A stretch of DNA of 64,000 nucleotides from Centropus unirufus (GCA_013397695.1 VYZI01000012.1:4136716-4200715), one strand, 5' to 3'; positions 1 through 10,901 are shown, counted from the first letter of the stretch. The notes: generated by a model from the letters alone, not told the origin. Program-made: numbers and translations.

Positions 1-54
1 AAAGCAGTCTCATAAAGCGATCTTTCAGAAGAGCTTCTGTGATTAAAGACTTAC

Positions 55-161
55 CCACATCAACTCCAATATCTTCCATTATCTTCCTGTGCTTTACATA
101 CATAGGCCAAACGTGGCCATCAAACAAGCCAGGTGGATCTGGTACGGTGTAGTTCCTTGAA
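55..161 (-). CDS. NMRK2: NMRK2-like coding exon 6
   Basis: A 107-nt exon starting SSRNYTVPDPPGLFDGHVW and ending near EDIGVDV with a GTAAGT donor at 54-49. Everything from 48 to 1 is intron, so the gene continues outside the window. Confidence 0.85.
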
Positions 162-2590
162 CTATAAATTAAGACATTGTTATTCAAGAGCAGTCAGTCT
201 AGTTACAGGTAGAGTTCATCCAGTTTCCCTACACAGTAGCACAGGCTGATTGCTTCCAGTGCAATTTCTGAGCTTACTTTAAGCCAGTTACTTATCATAA
301 GCTGCAAGCATGAAGATAGAGAAAAAGTTGGAATTTGATGTGTGGGTCCAAGATGTTGAAAGGATTCCCAAGACAAACTGATCTTAACATTGATGTATAA
401 CCTTCTTAAAGCTTTAGCAGAAGTTCGGGTAAAATTGCTCACTGCTTATTCCTCTGAAACCTAACTTTTTCAAGTTTAGCACGTTTTCTTTGCATTAAGC
501 ACAGTGTATGTGTACAAGAATACAGGCAAATATGAAACGGCGGTATAGCTCAAGATCTGGGAATCACAAAATTGGAAAACCAGAAAGGGAAAAAGTCTAT
601 TTAATGATCTGTGCAGCAACTGACAGCCGTCTCTGACACGATAGTTTGGTAGAAAGCTTTCTGGGTTGGTTTGGTGAAGGAAGCTACTTGTCAACTAACA
701 CAGTAACTACATGATTGTTTATTCTCTTATCTAAAAGCTTTTAAGAGAAAGGTTCTGAACAAAGATGTTACTGGGCTAGCATGGGAGATTAAATAAAACA
801 TACCTCCTTCTCCTTTTACACTCTTCATATGGAATGGAAAGAAAATACCGATGGTGGAAAACATCAATCAGCGGCCTGGAAGAGATACATTTGGTTACAG
901 CTACACTGCTTGATCAGTAGCAAGAAAAGGAAAGATAAACCTACATCCATTTCCTGTACCTAGAGCTGCCTCCAGACTTGTAACACCTGGACTTGCCAGT
1001 AGTCAATCCTAGCTGCTAACTCTTGGTTTATAACAGGTCTTTTTATTCCTTTGGAGGGTTATTTGTCATGTAAAAATCATATAAACATCAAAATAGATGA
1101 AGTCACATGTGATTACCTGTAGGTGTAAAGCAGGAAGCCTTCAACAATAAGAATGTGGACTGTTTCATCTCCTCCCTCCTTATCTTGCAAGATCTGGGCA
1201 TCCAGTGTGTTGTTGATCCCATGAGAACGTTCAAACTTGACTGGGTTTTTTATCCAAGCATTTATGGTACTCATCATAGCTTCCATATCTAATGCACTAA
1301 TCACTAAGACAAAACATACAACTATCACTAAGCAGTAATTATCATCCAGTAATAGAGTCGATACAAAAATAGTGCACAGAAAAGAGCAAAACAGCTCAAG
1401 TTTTGAGTTACGCATTGGTAACACTGTAGCAAAGCCTTACTTACCATCATACTGCTTAAATCCACCTTCAACTTCTATTTCATCTTGGGGCTGAAACAGC
1501 AACAAGAGAAAAAACTGCTTGGTCAGCACAGCTTCTGGGAAGCTCGATACCCATTTTGACACAAGATTAAAGATCCAAACCCAGAGCTACAAAGAGGCAT
1601 CTTAACCCTCCACCAGGTTTCTTTGCCTGCCGATAAAAAGCACCAGTAACCAGGCCATGATAAAGCAGCCTGCTCCCTCGTATCTTCCCACCAACACAAG
1701 CGCTCTGTGTAGCACCCCGAGAAAACAAAGTCACCAGGACACAGCGCAGCGGGGTCATCCACGGGCCGCGCAGCCGCGACGGGCGGAAACGGGCGGGGGG
1801 CAACGCCTTGATACCGAAAATAAATCCTCTAAAGCTCGTTTTGGAGTTTTGGAAAGGAAGTGTCCTTTCTCAGGCCTGGGCAACAAGAGGGAGCGATTCC
1901 CATCAACCGTGTGCATGGAGACAAGAGCTGGGGATGGAATGCATCTCCCTCTCACATGCATATGGATAAATTTTCCCAGAAGTCTTAGGCATATTCTGTT
2001 ACTTTCCAAGGACGAATTTTAATATTGCTATGAACTTCGCAACAGTCAAATCTCTCGCTGATACCCAGCTGGCTCCGGCTCCCTGCCTGACCTTGCGTTT
2101 GGGATCGGGAAAGGCTCCAAGCAGAGGCAATTGCAGAGGAGCCCTCAGCGCAGCCCACGCTGCACACAAGGTGTTCTCACCCCAAAAGAACGAGCAGCGC
2201 CTGGGAAAGCGCTGTTTTCGAGAAAACACGCTCTCAGAGAAAAGCTACAATTACTTTGATGCAACTCAGCTTAAATAAAAAAAAAAAAAAATCCACTTTT
2301 TGTAACAGTAACTTCTTGCACCCCCACCCCGGCCGCCTCACCTTGAAGAAGTCATCCTGGTGCACCACGCTGCAGTTGGGCAGGGCCTGCATCAGCCGCC
2401 GGGTGAGGGTGGTTTTGCCGCCGTTCGTGACCCTGCGGGGACAGACGCCGCCCGTCGGGACCCGCGGGGCACGTGCGGCCCCCGCCCCCCCCCCACTGCG
2501 GCAGCGGCGCGAGGCGGGCCCCGCGCCGCTCCCCGCACGCGCGCGCCCCTCCCGCCGCGCTCACCCGCCGATGCCGATGATGATGTTCAT
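55..2590 (-). CDS. NMRK2: Nicotinamide riboside kinase, NMRK2-like (partial, 6 exons)
   Basis: Cytosolic kinase family that phosphorylates nicotinamide riboside to nicotinamide mononucleotide in NAD+ salvage. Coding exons in transcript order are 2565-2590, 2342-2432, 1445-1490, 1117-1303, 804-875 and 55-161; phases join cleanly to give about 176 residues. Visible motifs: P-loop GVTNGGKTT (residues ~9-17), substrate-pocket HQDDFFK (~33-39), the LID-like arginine run EECKRRR, and PDPPGLFDGHVWPMY. The N-terminus MNIIIGIGGVTNGGKTT and the insert NPVKFERSHGI resemble NMRK2 more than NMRK1. The ATG has A at -3. The last exon(s), expected to start with a VYLDG-type strand, lie left of base 55. The upstream neighbour is a divergent CDC42SE-type gene sharing the CpG island. 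It could also be a third NMRK paralogue rather than true NMRK2; the family call is firm, the orthology is not. Confidence 0.9.
804..875 (-). CDS. NMRK2: NMRK2-like coding exon 5
   Basis: A 72-nt exon not apparent as a long open frame. It encodes RPLIDVFHHRYFLSIPYEEC then KRRR, with a CAG acceptor and GTATGT donor. The basic KRRR starts the LID region that closes over ATP in the family. Confidence 0.85.
1117..1303 (-). CDS. NMRK2: NMRK2-like coding exon 4
   Basis: A 187-nt exon that begins VISALDMEAMMSTINAW, carries NPVKFERSHGI and ends VEGFLLYTY plus two bases. The acceptor is ...GTCTTAG and the donor GTAATC. EGFLLY is a strongly conserved family block. Confidence 0.87.
1445..1490 (-). CDS. 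NMRK2: NMRK2-like coding exon 3
   Basis: A 46-nt exon encoding PQDEIEVEGGFKQYD plus one base, bounded by a CAG acceptor and GTAAGT donor. It corresponds to the NMRK segment following DDFFK. Confidence 0.85.
1809..2307 (+). repeat. LTR-like dispersed repeat, copy 1 (in NMRK2-like intron 2)
   Basis: About 500 bp highly similar to 3394-3860 (reverse complement) and more distantly to 57171-57713. Shared blocks run from CTCGTTTTGGAG through a GGCCTGGGCAACA block and a CAACAGTC block to TTTTTGTAACAGTAAC. The TG...ACA edges and an AATAAA-plus-A-run near the end (2274-2291) fit a solo LTR. It is antisense to the kinase gene. Edges are approximate. Confidence 0.65.
2342..2432 (-). CDS. NMRK2: NMRK2-like coding exon 2 (P-loop)
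   Basis: A CAG acceptor and GTGAGG donor bound 91 nt encoding the P-loop VTNGGKTTLT and ending HQDDFFK. The donor lies only about 35 bases from the 3' end of an LTR-like insertion in the following intron. Confidence 0.88.
2565..2590 (-). CDS. NMRK2: NMRK2-like coding exon 1
   Basis: Start codon at 2590-2588 and the first 26 coding bases (MNIIIGIG plus two bases of the next Gly), then a GTGAGC donor. This is the first half of the nucleotide-binding strand. The 5' UTR continues upward into the CpG island; its end cannot be seen. Confidence 0.85.
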
Positions 2591-3058
2591 GGTGAGTCCG
2601 GCCCGACCGCCGCGGCCCGAGGAGGGGAACGGGGGGAACGGAGATGGGACCCGGTGTCTCCGGTACCGGCCGCCTGCGCGCCTGAGCCGGGGCCCGGGGA
2701 GAGGGGGAGAGAAGGAAAGGGGCTGGAGAGAGAGGAGAAGGTGGAAAGGGGAGAAACCCAACGTCAACTGCTGGGCAACGCCATGGCCGGAGGAGGAGGG
2801 AGCAGCGGCAGAGCTGTCCGCGCCGCAGCGGAGCGCTCCGCAAAGGGAGGCGGGGCCGCGCCGCGTGCGGCTTCCCCTCGCGCCCCTGCGCGCCCATTGG
2901 CCGCCTGCCCCCACCGGCACAGCCAATGGGAGGGCGCAGGACGCGGGCGCCTCGCGGGGATTGGGTGAAGCGCCTTCACTCACACCCGATCGGGGGACGG
3001 CGCGGGCTCTGGGCCGGCGCTCATTGGCCGCCGCGCGGGGGGCGGGCGGCTGCGCCAA

Positions 3059-3186
3059 NNNNNNNNNNNNNNNNNNNNNNNNNNNNNNNNNNNNNNNNNN
3101 NNNNNNNNNNNNNNNNNNNNNNNNNNNNNNNNNNNNNNNNNNNNNNNNNNNNNNNNNNNNNNNNNNNNNNNNNNNNNNNNNNNNNN
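3059..3186. other. Assembly gap (128 N)
   Basis: Unresolved bases inside the CpG island. Any transcription start or non-coding first exon here cannot be read. Confidence 0.99.
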
Positions 3187-3214
3187 GAGGGGGAGCAGCG
3201 GCCGCGGGACCCAG

Positions 3215-3289
3215 GCGGGGCGGGGTCTCCTGCCCGCGGGGCCCCGCGGTTTCCCGGGGGCGGCGGGGCGGGGTCTCCTGCCCGCGGGG
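3215..3289. repeat. 27-bp GC-box direct repeat (two copies)
   Basis: The same 27 bases, beginning GCGGGGCGGGGTCTCC, occur at 3215-3241 and 3263-3289. Each copy has an Sp1-type GC box and G-runs able to contribute to a quadruplex. The proximity to the gap suggests more copies may have collapsed there. Confidence 0.75.
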
Positions 3290-3393
3290 TCCAAACCCGT
3301 CCGTGGCCGCGGGGCGGGGGCCTTCCGTGAGGGAACCGGGGAGGAGCGGACGCTGTTACAAACAGTGCGGTGCTGCGGATTGGAGCCGGAGTT

Positions 3394-3860
3394 ACTGTTA
3401 CAAAAAGTAATTCCATTATTTTGGATGTTAGGCAGGACGTCCCTCTGGCAGTTTTCTTGAAATCAGCGCTTTCCCAGGCGCTGCTCGTTCTTTTGGGGTG
3501 AGAACACCTTGTGTGCAGCGCGGGCTACGCTGAGGGCTCCTCTGCAATCGCCTCCGCTTGGAGCCTTTCCCGATCCCAAATGCAAGGTCAGGCAGGGAGC
3601 CAGAGCCAGCTGGGAATCGGCGAGAGATTTGACTGTTGTGAATTTCATAACAACATTAAAATTCGTCCTTGGAAAGTAACAGAATATACCTATGATTTCT
3701 GGGAAAATTTATCCATATGCATGTGAGAGGGAGATGCATTCCATCCCCAGCTCTTGTCTCCATGCACGCGGATGATGGGCATCGCTCCCTCGTGTTGCCC
3801 AGGCCTGAGGAAGGATCCTTGCTTTCTAAAGCTACAAAACAAGTCTTAGTTTCTTTGCTG
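3394..3860 (-). repeat. LTR-like dispersed repeat, copy 2 (inverted)
   Basis: Reverse-complement partner of 1809-2307. The two copies match almost continuously from the GGCCTGGGCAACA block to the GCGCCTGGGAAAGCGCTG block. It lacks part of the A-rich end present in copy 1. Together the copies form inverted arms around a ~1.1 kb centre holding the promoter and the first two kinase exons. Confidence 0.65.
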
Positions 3861-6800
3861 GGATTTTTGGCATCATGGGAATGGGAATGGAGGGTTTTTC
3901 GCCCGTGGTCCCCAGGTCTCAGAGGAAGGGCACTGCCCTGCTCCTGTGGCTGGAGGGGCCCACGTTTCCCTGGCAATCCTGCTTGTCCCCTGGATGTTGG
4001 CTGCCACCGCTGCGATTTCTGCAAACCATGGGAAGCTGCAGGACTGGAAATCCTGCCATGCCCGAGGGCCTTCACATCGCCTCCTTAAGGCTTTCCCCTT
4101 CTATCAAGAAATGAAACTTAGCGTCACACTTTTTTTAAAAATTCTTTAATCTGAGTGTATTCTTAGTAGCATTAAATTCCATCATTTACAAGCTGGTGAC
4201 TCAGCTCAGCGCTGTGACAACGTCAGCCACTGCTGTGTTGCCAATGGTTCCACTTGCTTCTCGTCTTTTGGGGATTTTTACTAATTTTCTTCTGGTAAGA
4301 CTCCAGGCAAACTGCAGCTGATTTCTCTCACAGTTATTTTTCACTTCCAAACAGAACACATTATTTGATCTCTTGACTTCTGTTTTTTAGGGGGAAAAGG
4401 CAGCTAAAAATGAGATTTTTTTTTGTGACAGCTCATTTTCACTTTGAAATACGGGGCCTTCCTTTTTTTTTGTTGCTGGTTTTTGAGGGGTGCTGGTGTT
4501 CCATGCTTAACTTTTAAAAGGAGAAGCTTAACCTCTTGGAGATGACACCCAAATTCCTTAGATGAACAATACCATCACGCCTGGATTACTGGAGGTCTGA
4601 GGTAAAATCCCATTCTCTGCTTTCTACAAGGCATCAGGGTGGCAGAAGGCCAATCATACTCTGCAATAGTAGCAATGTAGTTTGAGGATTAAATCTCAAA
4701 TTAAATTTGTAATCTCTACATATATTTAGAATAAAGATGCTATTTCCAAGCAGTAAAGCACACTCCACAGCAAGATTTCAGCTGTTTGGCTCCAAAGTTC
4801 TCCCAAAGCCTTGGTAATTTGTGTTCAAAACTACATTTGGATTTGGAAATAGATTTTCCCGTTTTTCACCATAGCTTGCCAATTCAAATATGTGAAGGTA
4901 CATCAGTGTCAGTTTTTTAACATGATGTAATTACCGCGTGATAACAGTGTTTAGAAAGGTAATTAGGCTGAAATATGTTTCCTGCACCAATTCAGTACTG
5001 AGAGGGCTGGAATGAAGATGACAATGACTGGACTCAAATTTTACCACAATTTAACAACTCATTTGGGGCAGGGCGATAGCAGCTTCCACCTGATGTGTGA
5101 TAATATGTGTTAATCTCACACTCAGCACCTTTCAGCTCAGAGTCAAGGATTTGTTATGGTCAGATCTTAAACCTAAAGGGCAGTTGTGGAGAACAGATGT
5201 GTTTGATTTGTGTTATTTATCAACATTACTGTGCTCCTCTTCTGTCTGTGGAAAGGGAGAATCCTTTTGTGTCGATGCAGGCAAGCATCTACTTCAAAGT
5301 AAAACACCAGAACAGTTTTAATACACAGCAGTGGTCGAACAAATTGGATGTTCTACTCGACAAAGTGGATTTAAACATTCATAAAGCTCTGGGGCACTTT
5401 AAGGCCCCGGACTCCAGAGTGGCTCTGCATCCTGCCCATTGCATTCAGCATCTGTGTCTGCGCGTGCTAGCCATTGCCCTGGCCCTTTGTGTCTCTCTCC
5501 TCGATGATCCTGCTGCTAGGGTGAAAAATAGAGAGCAAGAACAACAGGATATTGTCCACTTCTGGACTGGGTGCCAACAGTGACAAACTGTTGTTTTCTC
5601 CTCGGTTTGGGGAGTTCGTGTTGGCTTTTATTAGTTCTGGGCGAGCCTGAAGGCGGTTAAGATGGGTTTAAAATTCTCCCAGTTGGTGTGGAAACCTTGA
5701 GTGGCTGGAAGGAAGGTGGTGTCCGTGTCCTGGCACAAATGTTCTTGTCCTGGAGGATGCTACTGTGACTCACGCAGAGGAAAAGAAGAGTTCTGTTGTA
5801 AAAGACAACAGGAAGGCGCCCAGCACTGCTGTGTGCCAGGAGGACACCTGCAGCGCTGCCGCAGGGCTGGAAGGGAGCCCCGGGCTGCATGGAGAGTGCT
5901 GAGAAGACTGCGCGGCTGCACAAAGCTGACACCAAACTAGGGCACTATTTTTGGTTTCCGTTCTGCTTTTCTGACACCTGTAGGTAAGCGTGAAGAGCAC
6001 ACCAGACTTCTGCAGTGCCGCGTAGAGCAAAGAAACCCTCGCAGGGCGTGGGATCGCAGCGAAGCAGCCTTGCCTAGCCATCAGGATTAATTATAACCCG
6101 GGAATATGGACCGTAAATGTGCCCGAGCTGCCAAGACAGGAGCTGACTGCGTGCCAGCGCTTGTATGAGGCCGTCCCACCCTGGCAGGACTCCCTGGGAC
6201 CAGCAGGTAACGCCCAGGTATGCACGGAGCCCCGTAGGGGTCGATGGCCAAATGCTGGGGTGCGCGCCAGGAGGAGAGTGGGCGTCCGGCCGCTATTTTG
6301 GGATGGGGGGGGTTCTCTGTCTGATGTGATGCTTGTCTCAGTCAGTTTGCTTTTAAAATAGGTTCCTAGCGTACAGTGAGACACGTTATGATTTCTAAAG
6401 AAATCTTAGCTTCAATACAGTCTCTTTAACACGAAATAAACCCCCGAAATTTTCAACTAATCTGAAGCGTAGGCAAAAGCTTTGGTTTCTGTGTGTTCTT
6501 ATAGTCGTGTGGGCCACTGTCCCTTCTTTGCTGCACCCAAACAAGGCATTAGTGGAGATAAGGACTGTTGTGAGAGGATGAAGTGAGGCTGAAAATGTTA
6601 ATTGTGCCAGATAATGAGTTGTATTAAACCCACCCGTTATAAAATGGAGTGATATATGTCACATTCTACAATATTGTGTCATATAGGCCACCCAGAGCTA
6701 AGAGGCAAACGTAACACATGCTTTGAAAGGTAAATGGCAGAAATTTAAAAAACCTGCCCGAAGTATGAGAAGTGATAAAGTGTAAGAAAACCATAAAGGT

Positions 6801-7754
6801 GTAAGAAATAGATGTAGTACTTACATAATTGTGGGATTACATAAGAAATGCCTGGGAAGGGGCAAGACTGTGCTGTTCGATTGTGAAGACCATAGTGGGA
6901 GTTCAGAAAGACGGAAGTGGTGATGCTCGAAGTTCAGTTAAGCTGTAAGCTTTCATAAAAAAAATAAGTTCTCCTCTATAGATCAGGATGTTAGAATATT
7001 ATTTTTACGATCTGAGGCAGGGAAAAGTTGATATGAAAGGCTAGTCTGTCGCCCTACATTTGATTTAAAGAAGACATTATTTAAAAAGAAACAAACCCAA
7101 ACCAATAGGTAACCAATAAGAAGTTGCGGTTTATCGTAGCAGCTTCTGGGTACTTGATGTCAGTGAGCTTCCTGGTTGTGCCTGCAGCTCAGAAGTGCTG
7201 TGTTAATAGTTTTATACCTTCTGGACAGCCTGTTTCTGTTGCTGGTATACAAAACTCTTTTTTTTTTTTTTGTCTTTCTCTCTCTTTCTCTTTTAGGGGC
7301 TTCTCAGAACTGTAGATTACTCTTTACTTTGACCTTTTCTATGACTGTGAATAGTAACTATCAGACCTAAGAATGAAACTTCCTTTTGAATCTGTTTGTT
7401 CAATCTCTTGTGCTTCAAAGATATTTTCTTTTGACATACTACATAGTTCATAAGCATTGGCTAGCTCTGCTTAAAACCCGATCAGAAACTGTTAAACCAA
7501 CCCTGGCTTAATTCTAACATTGCTGTTATTATGCTTCTCTAGTGAAACCAGAACTTCTTCTACTGCCCGCTTGGGAGTGAATGTGCAGAGCTCTTAACGC
7601 TGATTTCTGACATGAATAAGCTGATTTAAAATTGATGTTACTTTTTTTGTCCAGAAATGTTTAAGAGTTTGTCTTCTGAAGTGTCTGTCACTCAATATCT
7701 GTTATGAGACTTTGACACATTTTAGTATATATTTAAATAATAATCTCTTTGCAG
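3861..7754. other. Non-coding: probable 5' intron of the CDC42SE-like gene
   Basis: No recognisable coding exon. Open frames here, including a 158-codon one at 5107-5583, show no family motif. If the plus-strand gene starts in the CpG island, this is its first intron. Short T-runs and AT-rich DNA only. Confidence 0.5.
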
Positions 7755-7951
7755 GTGTACTCATCAGATGCTTTTTGTGATCTCTACCAGCGAATCAGCG
7801 CAAGCATTTCCTTCCTAAACTCACTTTAGCATCCGCATCTTGGGCCTCAGAGAAATAATTGCACTTAACAGGACCTTCTTACCCGCTGAAAAAGATAATG
7901 ACTGAATTCCTGGTTTGTTTTAATTGGTGCAATGGTGAACAACCCCAGCCG
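7755..7951 (+). CDS. CDC42SE2: CDC42SE2-like exon with 5' UTR and start codon
   Basis: The acceptor CTCTTTGCAG ends at 7754 and a GTAAGT donor starts at 7952. ATG at 7898 has A at -3; 18 codons precede the junction, where the family also splits after QPQP. A 16-codon upstream ORF (7768-7818) sits in the leader and could dampen translation. Confidence 0.8.
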
Positions 7952-9075
7952 GTAAGTGGACTCAAAGGTACCATCCTGTATCAGATTTGAAATTTTATCT
8001 AGCACTTATGCGGAGAACACTTCCATTGCATGTCATTTTGATTAGTTTGGCCTGAGAAACGCAAAAGCTAAAAATGGACCCATTAAACTATGTTTAAACG
8101 ATGCGTGTTTTGCCAGAAACTTTGACCATGTGACAGTTTGCAGTACTCGGGCCTTGAGTTTCCATTATTAAAGGAAGTTTTATGCTAAAATTGAAGTAGT
8201 AGTAATTGTAAACATCTGAATCTTCAACCTAGTTTTAGTGAGGGGTCATTAGGGGTCGCTCCTGACTGTCTTTTTTTTTTTTAATCCAGCTGCTTGTTTC
8301 TTTCTGAAAGCTGCTTATGTTTTCTGAGTAAAGACCCAAGATATCCTCTTTCTTCCAGAAGAGGCGTCGGAGACTGGACCGGAACATGATAGGAGAACCA
8401 ATGAACTTTGTACACACTGCGCATGTTGGAGCAGGAGAGATGAGTAGTGACTACGCATCAGTAAGTGCCCTCCTCTGGGATAAGCAGAAATATCCCTTCA
8501 GTAACCCACAGCGCAGGTAGCTAATGAAATAGGAGCTAATTGTAAGAGAGAGAAAAATCTGACTTTTTTTTTCCCTTTTATCAATAGAATAGCACAAGAC
8601 CAGAACTGCCCTTTGATTTGTAAATGTGAGATACTGTGGAAGATCTAATCAACAAGAAGTGATCATTTCCGCAGTATCTTTACACATTTCAAGAACCTTT
8701 TGTATCAGGATTCTGTGTACATACTTGATCCCAGGTCCAGATAACGCATCGCCCTAAAGCCAGAGCTGTGATAGAGTGAGGGATGTATGAGTAAGTGGAT
8801 TTTAGATAACAAGACCCCTCTCATGCACTGGCTTAAAATAGCATTTAACAATCCTAGGTCTAGTTGCTATTTCTTCCTACTATTGTTGGGACCCAGCACC
8901 GTGAACACGCGGCTCACCTCCACTTTCAAATTGATGCATTAATCATTGATCTGGCAACCAGACTTTATAAGATGCAAGTACTAATAATTTTTTTTTCTAG
9001 GCTGTGTCAATTCAGGACCACATGAAGTCTAAAGGTGGCTACACAAATGGCACTTCTGCAGCTGTTCAGGTATAG
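7898..9075 (+). CDS. CDC42SE2: CDC42 small effector protein (SPEC family), CDC42SE2-like
   Basis: A small membrane-associated adaptor family that binds GTP-loaded CDC42 through a CRIB motif and influences actin. Coding exons 7898-7951, 8359-8460 and 9001-9075 join in frame to 76 residues. The CRIB core is IGEPMNFVHTAHVG (residues ~27-40), preceded by the basic run KRRRRLDR and followed by VSIQDHMKSKGGY, as in CDC42SE2. The N-terminus MTEFLVCFNWCNGEQPQP keeps two cysteines (7 and 11); the family's usual Cys10, a membrane-anchoring position, reads Trp. The reading ends GTSAAVQV-stop, shorter than the ~84 residues of CDC42SE2. A possible donor (CAG/GTATAG) at that point means a further tail exon cannot be excluded. 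It may be a separate paralogue; the symbol marks the closest family member only. Confidence 0.83.
8359..8460 (+). CDS. CDC42SE2: CDC42SE2-like CRIB exon
   Basis: A 34-codon phase-0 exon from KRRRRLDRNMIGEP through NFVHTAHVGAGEM to SSDYAS, with a TTCCAG acceptor and GTAAGT donor. It carries the complete CDC42-binding motif. Confidence 0.87.
9001..9075 (+). CDS. CDC42SE2: CDC42SE2-like last coding exon
   Basis: Acceptor TTTTTTTCTAG, then AVSIQDHMKSKGGYTNGTSA, AVQV and TAG at 9073-9075. The SKGGY block is family-typical; the tail after it differs from CDC42SE2. Confidence 0.78.
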   Translation, partial: AVSIQDHMKSKGGYTNGTSAAVQV

Positions 9076-10901
9076 GAAACTGAGAGAAGGCCGAACTCAG
9101 CTCTGTCTTAGGAGGACTCCGTGGACTGTGCTTTCATATTTTCTAAATCCAATTTATATTGGAGTATTTGAATTACAAATAGGTCAATGCAAGCTTTAGT
9201 GTTCTTAGCACCGTAGCCTCAAAAGGAGTTTATGGTAAATCATCCTTAAAATGGTCAGTCATGGTAGTGTTGTAGTAGCGACTGTAACTTGTCGGTGTGG
9301 ATGACTTCCTAGCTGTGTCCAAAAAAACTTCACAAAGTTGTCTTGTAGGATTAGAAGCCAGTATGAATTGTTCTGAGGTTTTGATCTCTGCATTTTTCTC
9401 CCCTCGAGAAATGCAGAGGTTGATTTATCTAGAGGCTGTCATGTCTGCACTTCTGACATGGCCCAAACTGAATTGTTAAGTAGGAACTTGTAGCCTGGAA
9501 TGTAAATTTGGCCTGTTTTATAGGTGGCTCACGACTTAATGCATGAATCTACAGAGCTGTGCTTTGGTCAGTTTTTAATGTCTTTCAGTTGTGAACGAAC
9601 TCTGACGTAATACAGTTAGCTGAGTCTGCAAAACCCAGGGAAACTTCTGGCTCGCTGTGCTAACACTTTTGTAGCTAAAAATGGAGGTTTTGCCAATGTA
9701 CCCGCTCTCAAATGAAGCTTAGAACACCAGACATTTCTCTGGATTACTGGGCTGCCTCCCTTCCACACATGCAGCAGTGGGACTGTCAGGTTTTACTACA
9801 ACAGAGCTAATAATATGTACTGGTTAACTCCAGGCAGAGCTGCAACGTGCTCAGAGCTGTGTGTTAATTTTGCATGACTAGTACTGAATTTTAAATCAAA
9901 CATTTAAGATCACTCTCTGTTACCCATCTGTAACAGTAGCTACACAGGTCTTCAAGGGCTGTCTCACTTATCTTTCTGGCTCCTTAATTTTGAGACTTTT
10001 TTATAAGAACAGAACTTTTTTTTTGGGTATGGTTGAGGTAAAAAAATAGTTTAAGTGACAGAGCCACACAAAGGACAGAAATTTAAAGAATATTGGGAAA
10101 ACTTGCAGGAGAATATTAAATGGAAACAGTGCCTTGCAGAGCTCCAGCACTTCATAAATATGAACATCTAGCCATACCCAAACTACAGTTTATCGCTTCG
10201 TTCTGATTCATCTTTGTATTAAGTGATATGACAAAACTGCTGAAGTAGAGTTAGGTTTTTCTTTTACGTAGCCACTGACAGCCCTTCCCCGGGTCAAAAT
10301 TCTGAATAACTTCCCATGTAGAAACAGGAAATCTGCCTGCTGCCATGGGGTCAAAATACAGGTGTTCAAACAGCTGCCACACCAGCACCAGTTATACTGG
10401 AAGTCAGTGGAACTCTCTCCTGCTTGTTCTAGGCATAAGATCAGCTGTGATTTTTTTTTTTTCATTTAAAAAAAGCATCTAGCTGGACATCTTTTAACTT
10501 GTATGATTCTGTTTGGGGCTTGTGATATTTCTTAAATCTAGACTGCCGGCTTTGCTGGATTGTTAGGCTGCTTTTTCTGAGTATACTAGAGAACTTAAAA
10601 CATGAAAGGTAGCTCTGTGTTTCTGTGTGCATTCAAAAAAACCAACCCTTTCCACAATATTTCATCTTTAAGGCCCAAAGAGGAATAGAGAATGCTCCTT
10701 TCTGTAACAGTCAACAGTTGATCTTAACATTGAGCCATCAAGTAAGAGGAGTCTAATACCCATGTTGTGCTAGATCCTTACTCTTGAGGTAGAAAGCGTG
10801 CCAAATTTTAATATTTTTTTAAGTCATATTTCTGTCTCCTAACTTCAGATTTATTCCAACAGCCTAGTTAAGACGCGAAGTTTTAAGAAGCCAAATCCCA
10901 C
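9076..10901. other. Probable 3' UTR and intergenic DNA
   Basis: No coding motif is seen. The 3' UTR presumably begins at 9076, but its end is unknown; no AATAAA lies near the stop codon. AATAAA hexamers appear only at about 11789, 12033 and 12209. Confidence 0.5.

Larger units (their letters stand above)
2591..3420. promoter_or_regulatory. CpG-island promoter, probably divergent (NMRK2-like / CDC42SE-like)
   Basis: Very GC- and CpG-rich DNA around the NMRK2-like start, which continues on the left through exons 1-2 to about 2420. Four CCAAT boxes occur: ATTGG at 2896-2900, CCAAT at 2923-2927, ATTGG at 2960-2964 and ATTGG at 3023-3027. GC boxes (GGGGCGGGG) lie at 3217-3225 and 3265-3273, inside a 27-bp perfect direct repeat. 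No TATA box is seen. Mixed CCAAT orientation and opposite-strand genes on the two sides suggest a shared promoter. A gap at 3059-3186 hides its centre. The plus-strand first exon is inferred, not seen. Confidence 0.65.

Noticed and set aside
55..2590. Assignment as NMRK1
   Set aside because: GIGGVTNGGKTT and the KFERSHGI insert are closer to NMRK2. A distinct third paralogue remains possible.
2256..3410. 384-codon plus-strand open frame and overlapping minus-strand frames in the first CpG island
   Set aside because: They run through 128 unknown bases, are Arg/Pro/Gly/Ala-rich on every frame, and overlap genuine kinase exons on the other strand.
5107..5583. 158-codon plus-strand open frame
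   Set aside because: No motif, no splice context, mixed composition; best explained as chance in a long intron.
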